DNA from: Owenweeksia sp.
Lineage (GTDB): Bacteria > Bacteroidota > Bacteroidia > Flavobacteriales > Schleiferiaceae
Assembly: GCA_028277105.1 (NCBI GenBank)
Contig: JANQHO010000141.1
Location: 35,836 to 99,835, forward strand
DNA length: 64,000 nt
Direction: 5' to 3'
The first letter of the stretch is position 1. Each line of letters begins with the position of its first letter. A model generated the notes under the pieces. That model did not search any database. It saw nothing but the letters and a program-made list of their open reading frames with translations, and was not told where the DNA came from. Positions 37,624-44,345 of the stretch are shown piece after piece. A program made the position numbers and the translations under genes.

Positions 37624-38175
37624 ATGAGTATGAAAAATAGAATTGCCAGTATATTTTTAGCACTGGGAGTTATGTTGGGGACATCTGCTGTAGCCCAACA
37701 AAAGATAGGTCATATCAATGCTGATGAACTACTCCAACAAATGCCTGAAACAAAACAGGCACAAGAGCAATTGCAAGTTTATCAGCAGCAATTGGAAAAA
37801 GACCTGCGGGAAATGGAAACTGAACTGGAGGCCAAAATACAAAAGTTCCGTGCTGATGAAAAAATGATGACCCAGCTTTCGCGCGAAACCAAAACCAGGG
37901 AGATTCAAGAATTGCAGGTACGAATTCAGGAGTACAGCGTAAAAGCCCAGGAAGATTTTCAGCAAAAGCAACTAGAACTGCTTTCCCCTATTATTGAAAA
38001 AGCCAACGAGGCAGTAAACGATGTGGCTAAAGCTGAAGGATTTACCTACATTCTCGACAGCTCGCCCAGCAAGGCAGTAGTTATTTTTGCCAGTGACGGA
38101 GGAGAGGACATAATGGATAAGGTAAAAGCCAAACTCGGTATTACCGGAACCACCTCTGCCCCTCCTAAACAATAA
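37624..38175 (+). CDS. OmpH/Skp-family periplasmic chaperone, copy 2
   Basis: The second of two adjacent ompH genes, as is usual behind bamA in Bacteroidota. 183 residues with signal peptide ending AVAQQ, then KIGHINADELLQQMPETKQA, a long Q/E/K-rich coil and a C-terminal strand FTYILDSSPSKAVVIFA. A proline-rich short tail (TTSAPPKQ) ends it. It is followed by a tight UUCG-type terminator. Confidence 0.92.
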   Translation: MSMKNRIASIFLALGVMLGTSAVAQQKIGHINADELLQQMPETKQAQEQLQVYQQQLEKDLREMETELEAKIQKFRADEKMMTQLSRETKTREIQELQVRIQEYSVKAQEDFQQKQLELLSPIIEKANEAVNDVAKAEGFTYILDSSPSKAVVIFASDGGEDIMDKVKAKLGITGTTSAPPKQ

Positions 38176-38203
38176 TAGTATCTTACATTATACATAATTT
38201 AGT

Positions 38204-38227
38204 ATCCGCCTTCGGGCGGATTTTTTA
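38204..38227 (+). terminator. UUCG-capped hairpin terminator of the bamA-ompH unit
   Basis: ATCCGCC-TTCG-GGCGGAT followed by a run of T (38220-38226), a classical intrinsic terminator with the stable UUCG tetraloop, 28 bp after the ompH copy 2 stop and 10 bp before murI. Confidence 0.9.
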
Positions 38228-38235
38228 TACCCATT

Positions 38236-39024
38236 TTGGAAAGGCCTATTGGTATATTCGACTCTGGTGTAGGTGGCTTAACAGTAGCGGCAGCTATTAA
38301 AAAAGTACTGCCCGGAGAGTCTTTTATTTATTTTGGCGATACCCAACACGCACCATATGGCGATAAATCCGCGGAAACTATTACGAGGTACTCAGAAAAT
38401 ATTACCCGTTTTTTGTTGTCTCAAAATTGCAAAGCCATTGTAATTGCCTGTAATTCTGCTTCGGCTGTGGCTTACTCAACTCTGGTACAAAAGTTTCCCC
38501 AAACAGTTATACTTAATGTAATTGACCCTGTAGTTGAGTTTGTCGCAACAGTTACCAGGGGAAAAGTGGGGATCATTGCAACCAGGGCCACTATTCAGTC
38601 TGGTATATACGAAAAGAAACTTTTACAACTCAATCCAAAAATGGAAGTGGTTTCTGCAGCCACTCCCTTACTGGCACCATTGATTGAAGAAGGCTTTATG
38701 CATACTGATATCAGCCAGGGAGCTATTCGTGAATACCTGGACGACAGTAAATTCAATGGCCTTTCAACTCTCATCCTGGGGTGCACTCATTATCCTTTGA
38801 TCGAAAGAGAAATTCAGCATTTCTTTGGAGAAAAAGTGAGCGTGGTAGACTCACCCGAACTGGTGGCGAGAAAGCTGGGAAAAACGCTGGCAGAAAACAA
38901 CTTGAAAAATCCGGCTACGGTGGCAGATTACCGCTTTTATCTTTCCGAAAAAACCACTGCCTTTTCCAGTGTGGCCAGGATGTTTTTTGGTGAAGGTATT
39001 AATCTTACAGAGCAAAGAATATGA
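38236..39024 (+). CDS. murI: Glutamate racemase
   Basis: Makes D-glutamate for peptidoglycan. The start is TTG at 38236 (MERPIGIFDSGVGGLT). Both catalytic cysteines are seen: VIACNSASA and LGCTHYPLIERE; GDTQHAPYGDKS is also a family motif. 262 residues. It lies just after a terminator, so it has its own promoter or depends on read-through. Its TGA is immediately followed by the TTA (reverse stop) of the convergent hydrolase. Confidence 0.95.
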   Translation: MERPIGIFDSGVGGLTVAAAIKKVLPGESFIYFGDTQHAPYGDKSAETITRYSENITRFLLSQNCKAIVIACNSASAVAYSTLVQKFPQTVILNVIDPVVEFVATVTRGKVGIIATRATIQSGIYEKKLLQLNPKMEVVSAATPLLAPLIEEGFMHTDISQGAIREYLDDSKFNGLSTLILGCTHYPLIEREIQHFFGEKVSVVDSPELVARKLGKTLAENNLKNPATVADYRFYLSEKTTAFSSVARMFFGEGINLTEQRI

Positions 39025-39792
39025 TTATTGACCCTGTAAATACCGGCTTGTAAGAGTAAAAAATTCATTGGGTTTTTCTGCGTGTAGCCAATGCCCGGCC
39101 CCTTCTATAGTCTCCAGTTTATAAGCCGGAAAATGTCGCTCGATCAATTCCAGGTCTTTATCCTGCACATAGCGAGAATTACCACCCTTTATAAAAAGGG
39201 TTTCCTTTTCATAAAAAGCTATATCCGGAAGGCCTTCTCCTACATTTTCTATCTGCTCTGCAATTGCGGGTAAGTTGAAGCGCCAGTTCAATTTTTCTTT
39301 ATCCTCCCAGTACAGGCTCTTCAATAAAAACTGCCGTACACCGGCATCGTGAAACAGTTCTGCAAATTTGTCCTGTGCTTCCTTACGCGAATGGATGTTT
39401 TCAATCTTCAAAGCCAAAAGAGCGTTAATAATATCGGTGTGGTGAGGCTGGTAATAACGCGGGGAAATATCGGCTATTATTAGTTTATCTATTCTTTTAG
39501 GATTAAGAGCGGCAAATAGCATAGCCATCTTTCCTCCCAGGCTGTGTCCCAGGATATGAGCAGATTCAACTTGATGTTCATCGAGGTATTCCAGCAGGTC
39601 ATCGCTCATAGCCGAGTAAGTAAACTCATCGGTATTGGGGCTTTTGCCGTGATTCCTCAGATCCAGGAGGTGAACGGTATTGTTCTCCGCCCATTTTTTA
39701 CCCAGGCTTTGCCAGTTGTCGCTCATACCAAATAAGCCGTGGAGAATGATCAGGTGATGACCTTCACCTAAAATCTTACTGTACAATTTCAT
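39025..39792 (-). CDS. Alpha/beta hydrolase (YbfF-like esterase)
   Basis: A 255-residue cytoplasmic hydrolase. The oxyanion-hole region HGLFGMSDNW, the nucleophile elbow ILGHSLGGKMAM, and the C-terminal histidine in GAGHWLHAEKP are clear, with the acid residue likely in the preceding strand. It resembles the YbfF esterase group; substrate unknown. Convergent with murI with no gap, and divergent from metG. Confidence 0.9.
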   Translation of the reverse strand: MKLYSKILGEGHHLIILHGLFGMSDNWQSLGKKWAENNTVHLLDLRNHGKSPNTDEFTYSAMSDDLLEYLDEHQVESAHILGHSLGGKMAMLFAALNPKRIDKLIIADISPRYYQPHHTDIINALLALKIENIHSRKEAQDKFAELFHDAGVRQFLLKSLYWEDKEKLNWRFNLPAIAEQIENVGEGLPDIAFYEKETLFIKGGNSRYVQDKDLELIERHFPAYKLETIEGAGHWLHAEKPNEFFTLTSRYLQGQ

Positions 39793-39848
39793 TCAAATGC
39801 AATATTACCTAGTACATGACAAAATAATAGGCCGCAAAGTTTATTTCC

Positions 39849-39856
39849 TACTTTTG
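39849..39856 (+). promoter_or_regulatory. -7 box of metG
   Basis: TACTTTTG matches TAnnTTTG and ends 23 bp before the metG ATG. Confidence 0.45.
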
Positions 39857-39879
39857 CGCCTCTAAAAGCTGATTATTTC

Positions 39880-41916
39880 ATGGCTGATCCCAGGCGTTTT
39901 ACCGTTACCGCTGCTTTACCTTATGCCAATGGCCCCGTTCATATCGGTCACCTGGCGGGATGTTACCTGCCGGCTGATATTTATGTGCGCTATCTCAGGC
40001 AGAGAGGAGAAGAAGTAAAGTTTATCTGTGGCTCTGACGAACACGGAGTGGCGATCATCATGAAGGCGAAAGCCGAAGGGGTTTCTCCCCGGGATATCGT
40101 GAATAAATACCACAGTATAATGAGCAAGGCTTTTGAGGAATTCGGAATCAGTTTTGATGTGTACTCCAGAACCACAAAGGAAACCCATCATAAAACAGCT
40201 TCTGATTTTTTTCTGAAGTTATATAAGCAGGGAAAGTTTATTGAAAAGGAGACGGAGCAATACTTTGACCCGGAGGCCCAACAATTTCTGGCCGACCGTT
40301 ATATACAGGGAGAGTGCCCTAATTGCGGTTATCCGGAGGCCTACGGAGATCAGTGCGAAAATTGCGGAGCATCATTGAGTTCCACGGATCTTATAAATCC
40401 CAAATCCAGCTTATCCGGAGCCAAACCTGTCCTTAAAAAAACTACTCATTGGTTTTTACCACTGGATCACCTTTCCGGCAAGATCAAAAAATACGTGGAA
40501 AGTCATAAAGACTGGAAACCCAATGTATACGGGCAGTGTATTAGTTGGCTGGATTCTGGTGACGGTTTACAGGCCCGTTCCATGACTCGCGACCTGGAGT
40601 GGGGTATTCCCGTGCCGGTGGAAGGAGGAGAAGGAAAAGTATTATACGTTTGGTTTGACGCTCCTATTGGTTATATCTCTGCCACTAAAGAATTATTGGG
40701 AGACGAATGGGAGACCTGGTGGAAAGATGAAGAAACGTCCCTTATCCATTTCATCGGTAAGGATAATATCGTTTTCCACTGTATTATATTTCCTGCTATG
40801 CTGATGGAACACGGAGAGTTTATTTTACCAGATCAGGTTCCGGCCAATGAATTCTTAAATCTGGAAGGCAAGAAGATTTCCACCAGCCGCAACTGGGCCG
40901 TATGGTTACATGAATACTTGCGCGATTTTGAAGGACAGCAAGACGTTTTACGTTACGTGCTTTGTGCCACTGCTCCTGAAACCAAAGACAATGACTTTAC
41001 CTGGAAAGATTTTCAAACCCGCAATAACAGTGAGCTGGTAGCCATTTTTGGTAATCTGGTCAACCGGGTGTTAGTGTTGATGAATAAATATTACGGTGGA
41101 CAGGTTCCTGAGCCAGCAGATCTTAGCCAGGAAGATCATGAATTACTCGATTTGCTGGAAAGAGCACCGAAAAAAATAGGAGAGTCGTTAAGTAAATATC
41201 GTTTCCGGGAGGCCTTGACCAGCTACATGAACCTGGCCCGGGCCGGCAATAAATACCTGGCCGATGAAGAGCCCTGGAAAACTATTAAAACGGATGAAAA
41301 GCGCACCGCTACTATTATGTACGTGGCAGCTCAGGTTTGTGCCCAGCTATCCCAGTTGGGAGAGCCCTTTATGCCTTTTACAACCGCCAAACTTCGAGAG
41401 TATTTGGGGCTGGAGCTCAGAAGTTGGCATAACTGTGCGGTTAAAGAAATCATTCCCAAGGGGCATACTATACAAAAAGGGGAACTGCTTTTTACAAAAA
41501 TTGAAGATCAGCAGGTAGAGGAGCAGGTTGGTAAATTAACTATTGCTAAAGAAGCTAATACACCTGAGTCTGATTTACCGCCTTTAAAAGATATAATAAG
41601 CTTCGATGATTTCAGCAAATTAGACATTCGTACCGGCACTATCTTGGAAGCCTTTCGCGTACCTAAAACAGATAAACTGCTGCAATTGAAAGTGGATATA
41701 GGGATAGAAAACCGCACCATTGTTTCCGGTATAGCAGAATACTACACTCCCGAGGAAATCATCGGAAAACAGGTTTCAGTATTAACTAATCTGGCTCCCC
41801 GCAAGATCAGAGGCGTGGAGTCCAAAGGTATGATCCTGATGGCGGAAAATCCGGGAGGAGAATTGAATTTCATCAGTCCTGGGAACAGCATGGCAAGCGG
41901 TGCTATAATCCGCTGA
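39880..41916 (+). CDS. metG: Methionyl-tRNA synthetase with C-terminal tRNA-binding domain
   Basis: Charges tRNA-Met. 678 residues. HIGH-type motif PVHIGHLAG near residue 22; a zinc knuckle with two CxxC pairs ([18 protein letters not shown]); KMSKS-type motif KISTS ([12 protein letters not shown]). The Arc1p/Trbp111-type tRNA-binding domain covers about the last 105 residues ([16 protein letters not shown] ... SKGMILMA). A single copy with its own promoter, upstream of the DUF2461 gene. Confidence 0.97.
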   Translation: MADPRRFTVTAALPYANGPVHIGHLAGCYLPADIYVRYLRQRGEEVKFICGSDEHGVAIIMKAKAEGVSPRDIVNKYHSIMSKAFEEFGISFDVYSRTTKETHHKTASDFFLKLYKQGKFIEKETEQYFDPEAQQFLADRYIQGECPNCGYPEAYGDQCENCGASLSSTDLINPKSSLSGAKPVLKKTTHWFLPLDHLSGKIKKYVESHKDWKPNVYGQCISWLDSGDGLQARSMTRDLEWGIPVPVEGGEGKVLYVWFDAPIGYISATKELLGDEWETWWKDEETSLIHFIGKDNIVFHCIIFPAMLMEHGEFILPDQVPANEFLNLEGKKISTSRNWAVWLHEYLRDFEGQQDVLRYVLCATAPETKDNDFTWKDFQTRNNSELVAIFGNLVNRVLVLMNKYYGGQVPEPADLSQEDHELLDLLERAPKKIGESLSKYRFREALTSYMNLARAGNKYLADEEPWKTIKTDEKRTATIMYVAAQVCAQLSQLGEPFMPFTTAKLREYLGLELRSWHNCAVKEIIPKGHTIQKGELLFTKIEDQQVEEQVGKLTIAKEANTPESDLPPLKDIISFDDFSKLDIRTGTILEAFRVPKTDKLLQLKVDIGIENRTIVSGIAEYYTPEEIIGKQVSVLTNLAPRKIRGVESKGMILMAENPGGELNFISPGNSMASGAIIR

Positions 41917-41960
41917 AAACTTTAGGGAAAAGCTTATGTTATTCAAATAAAATTTTCTCT

Positions 41961-42626
41961 ATGAGCAGTTACTTCACTCAGGATACCTTTCAATTTTTAA
42001 GAGACCTGGAGGCCAATAATTCCAAAGAGTGGATGGATGAAAACCGGGAGCGTTATCACCTTCACCGCGATAAGGTTATTGAATTTGCCCGGGATATTTA
42101 TGACTCTTTTGCCACGGTAGATACCATGCCCGTAGTGGATACCAAAAAATCAATCGCCCGCATCAATAACAACCGCAAATTTCATCCCGACAGGCCGCCA
42201 TACAAAAATAATTTTGCTGTTATGGTGAACCGGGGCGAAGGGAAATGCGGATTTTACATCCATATTGAACCGGCTAACAGTTTTGTTGGAGGCGGTATTT
42301 ACCATCCCGAAAGAGAAAAGTTAGAAGCTGTAAGGGCTAATATCGACCAGAACGGAGCAGAACTACAACGCATCGTTGATTCTTCTACTTTTAAAAAATA
42401 CTTTGGCAGTCTGGATGGTGATGAGTTAAAAACTTCCCCCCGCGATTATTCCCAGGATCATGAGTACATCCATTTCCTGCGCAAGAAAGATCTTATTATC
42501 TATCGCAGCTTTACGAATAAAGATTTTTTGGAAGATAACGTTGTAGAAGAGATCACTAGGATATACAAGGCGGGCTTACCTTTCTTGAGATTCATTGATG
42601 ACTCCTATTCGGTATATTTGGCTTAA
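41961..42626 (+). CDS. DUF2461 (TIGR02453) family protein
   Basis: A 221-residue soluble protein. It carries FLRDLEANNSKEWMDENRERY near the N-terminus, with the family motif RDIYDSF..., then SIARINNNRKFHPDRPPYKNNF in part and GFYIHIEPANSFVGGGIYHPE, all typical of this uncharacterised family. No catalytic role is known. 44 bp after metG. Confidence 0.9.
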   Translation: MSSYFTQDTFQFLRDLEANNSKEWMDENRERYHLHRDKVIEFARDIYDSFATVDTMPVVDTKKSIARINNNRKFHPDRPPYKNNFAVMVNRGEGKCGFYIHIEPANSFVGGGIYHPEREKLEAVRANIDQNGAELQRIVDSSTFKKYFGSLDGDELKTSPRDYSQDHEYIHFLRKKDLIIYRSFTNKDFLEDNVVEEITRIYKAGLPFLRFIDDSYSVYLA

Positions 42627-42726
42627 ACCCGGTTTGTTTCCAAATAGCATTCTGGCATCTTAACTATGCTTAAAATAGCGCAGCAAGGTTTATCTTATAA
42701 GTTAGTAAGGAGTTATTTGCTTTTTT

Positions 42727-42734
42727 TAATTTTG
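42727..42734 (+). promoter_or_regulatory. -7 box upstream of tRNA-Arg(CCT)
   Basis: TAATTTTG matches TAnnTTTG, 15 bp before the mature tRNA 5' end. Confidence 0.45.
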
Positions 42735-42749
42735 CAGCCCTTTTGATAG

Positions 42750-42821
42750 GGCCCCGTAGTTCAATGGATAGAATAGAAGTTTCCTAAACTTTAGATGCAG
42801 GTTCGATTCCTGCCGGGGCTA
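42750..42821 (+). tRNA. tRNA-Arg (anticodon CCT)
   Basis: Full cloverleaf: acceptor GGCCCCG with CGGGGCT (a G-U first pair), D arm, anticodon stem GAAGT/ACTTT with loop TTCCTAA (anticodon CCT, reads AGG), T arm GCAGG-TTCGATT-CCTGC, discriminator A. CCA is not encoded. The last 17 bases are repeated 97 bp downstream. Confidence 0.95.
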
Positions 42822-42822
42822 C
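42805..42822 (+). repeat. Direct repeat, copy 1 (tRNA-Arg 3' end)
   Basis: The 18-bp sequence GATTCCTGCCGGGGCTAC formed by the T arm and acceptor 3' strand of tRNA-Arg(CCT). An identical copy starts at 42902. Confidence 0.9.
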
Positions 42823-42839
42823 AAAGTAGAAGCGGCAGA

Positions 42840-42901
42840 GCTGCATGAGCAGCCACTGCATAGCAGTGTGAATCGAAGTTTATCCCGCATAGAGTTGCGG
42901 G
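42840..42901 (+). other. Three consecutive hairpins between the two copies of the tRNA 3' end
   Basis: Stem 1 GCTGC-ATGA-GCAGC (42840-42853), stem 2 CACTGC-ATA-GCAGTG (42854-42868), stem 3 CCCGCA-TAGAGT-TGCGGG (42884-42901). All stems are perfect. They directly precede the second copy of the tRNA 3' end. No coding sequence is visible. It could be a tiny mobile-element footprint or a structured RNA. Confidence 0.55.
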
Positions 42902-42919
42902 GATTCCTGCCGGGGCTAC
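42902..42919 (+). repeat. Direct repeat, copy 2 (tRNA-Arg 3' end duplicate)
   Basis: Exact copy of the last bases of tRNA-Arg(CCT), starting 97 bp after copy 1 with no tRNA 5' part in front of it. This is the pattern left by integration into a tRNA 3' end. Confidence 0.85.
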
Positions 42920-42925
42920 GAGTTA

Positions 42926-43006
42926 GTTGTAAAGTTTAATGTTTAAAGTTACAAGGTTTAATTTTGAGGACTAACCTTAAACCTTGTAACTTTAAAACCT
43001 TACAAC
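42926..43006. repeat. Long inverted repeat after the first tRNA
   Basis: A 19-bp perfect stem (42942-42960 and 42978-42996, starting TTTAAAGTTACAAGG) with a 17-nt loop. Imperfect pairing extends out to GTTGTAA at the outer ends. No gene. It may act as a terminator or processing signal between the two tRNAs. Confidence 0.75.
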
Positions 43007-43014
43007 CAAAAATC

Positions 43015-43086
43015 GGCTCCGTAGTACAATGGATAGTATGCAGGTTTCCGGTACCTGAGATCTAGGTTCGATTCCTAGCGGGGCTA
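43015..43086 (+). tRNA. tRNA-Arg (anticodon CCG)
   Basis: Cloverleaf: acceptor GGCTCCG with CGGGGCT (G-U pairs at the first and fourth positions), anticodon stem CAGGT/ACCTG with loop TTCCGGT (anticodon CCG, reads CGG), T arm CTAGG-TTCGATT-CCTAG, discriminator A. CCA not encoded. Much of the sequence matches the first tRNA, pointing to a common origin. Confidence 0.95.
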
Positions 43087-43094
43087 CTGAGGTT

Positions 43095-43177
43095 TTAGTT
43101 ATCAGTTGACAGTTAATCAGTTTATTGAGGTAATCCCAATAAACTAATCACAAATCAACGAATCAACTGATAACTAA
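43095..43177. repeat. Long imperfect inverted repeat after the second tRNA
   Basis: Outer arms TTAGTTATCAGTTGA (43095-43109) and its exact complement (43163-43177); inner arms pair imperfectly (AATCAGTTTATT with AATAAACTAATC). The sequence differs from the repeat behind the first tRNA. Confidence 0.7.
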
Positions 43178-43301
43178 CCCCAACTGATCTATCTCCCTAA
43201 CTTCCACTAACACACGTCATTGCCGGGTTCTAGGTGCCCCCTTAAGTTTGTCAGACTAATACAGGTCTTGTACTACAACGATCAGCTAAACCGGCAATTT
43301 C

Positions 43302-44342
43302 ATGTTAAATCTTAAAAAGGAAGGAGTTCTCCTGGAGAAAACTAGACGGGGCTTTGAGAATGAGGCGGTATTTAATCCGGCAGCCATACGGGAAGGTAAT
43401 TCCGTGCATATGTTTTACCGGGCGGTGCGGGAAGGAAATTATTCTACCATTGGCTATTGCAGATTGAGAGGGCCTTTAATAGTAGCTGAGCGCAAAAGAA
43501 AACCCATATTATTTCCTGAAAAGCGCTACGAATCCCAAGGAATAGAAGATCCCAGGATCACCAAAATTGAAGATACTTACTACCTCACGTATTCAGTATA
43601 CGACAATGTAAATGTATTGGGGGCCTATGCCACCTCTATCAATCTCAAAACCTTCAAAAAGCAAAAAATAATCACTCCGAAATTCACTTACCGCGAATAC
43701 AAGCATTTTATTGAGTGTTGCAATGGGATAAGTGATAAATACCTCTTCCATTACAAAATGTTTAAAGAGCACGGCCTGGGCAGAGAATTGTCGCGTAAAC
43801 TGTACGTATGGGATAAAAACCTGATGTTTTTTCCGAAAAAAATCAATAACAAGTTTGCCTTGCTACACCGCATACACCCGGGGATACAGATCGTTTATTT
43901 CGATGATTTCCGGGAGTTGACCAGGGATTTCTGGGAGCATTATATGATGAACCTGGAGCGTTACATTGTGCTCGACCCACTTCTTTCCTATGAGTCCAGT
44001 CATATCGGAGGAGGTTGCCCACCTATTGAAACCGAAGATGGCTGGTTGCTGATCTATCACGCAGCAGAAGCTACCCCTACAGGATTTGTATACCATGCCT
44101 CCGCAGCCTTGCTCGACCTTGAAAATCCACAAATAGAACTCTCTCGCTTGTCCCAGCCTTTGATTTCTCCCACTCATATATGGGAAAAGGAAGGAGTGGT
44201 AAGGAACATCATTTTTCCCAGTGGAGCAGTGGTTTTTGACGATAGGCTCTACATCTATTATGGGGCGGCCGACACCAGGGTAGCTACCGCTTCGGTAAAT
44301 CTCAGTGAATTGTTGAATGAATTGAAAAAAACTAAAGAATAA
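43302..44342 (+). CDS. GH130-family glycoside phosphorylase/hydrolase
   Basis: A 346-residue five-bladed beta-propeller enzyme of the GH130 family, whose members phosphorolyse or hydrolyse beta-mannosides. Family signs: NEAVFNPAAIREGNSVHMFYRA, QGIEDPRITKIEDTYYLTYS (the conserved E-D-P-R with catalytic Asp), CPPIETEDGWLLIYHAA (in outline) and IYYGAADTRVA. No signal peptide, so it acts in the cytoplasm. The stop is 3 bp before the start of a GT4 fusion protein. The pair is probably one operon for making and remodelling a mannose-type glycan; specificity is not determined by these motifs. Confidence 0.9.
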   Translation: MLNLKKEGVLLEKTRRGFENEAVFNPAAIREGNSVHMFYRAVREGNYSTIGYCRLRGPLIVAERKRKPILFPEKRYESQGIEDPRITKIEDTYYLTYSVYDNVNVLGAYATSINLKTFKKQKIITPKFTYREYKHFIECCNGISDKYLFHYKMFKEHGLGRELSRKLYVWDKNLMFFPKKINNKFALLHRIHPGIQIVYFDDFRELTRDFWEHYMMNLERYIVLDPLLSYESSHIGGGCPPIETEDGWLLIYHAAEATPTGFVYHASAALLDLENPQIELSRLSQPLISPTHIWEKEGVVRNIIFPSGAVVFDDRLYIYYGAADTRVATASVNLSELLNELKKTKE

Positions 44343-44345
44343 ATC

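Noticed and set aside
42750..43177. Possible CRISPR array or riboswitch in the repeat-rich tRNA region
   Set aside because: The repeats are inverted, differ in sequence and lack regular spacing; the direct repeat occurs only twice and is a tRNA end.
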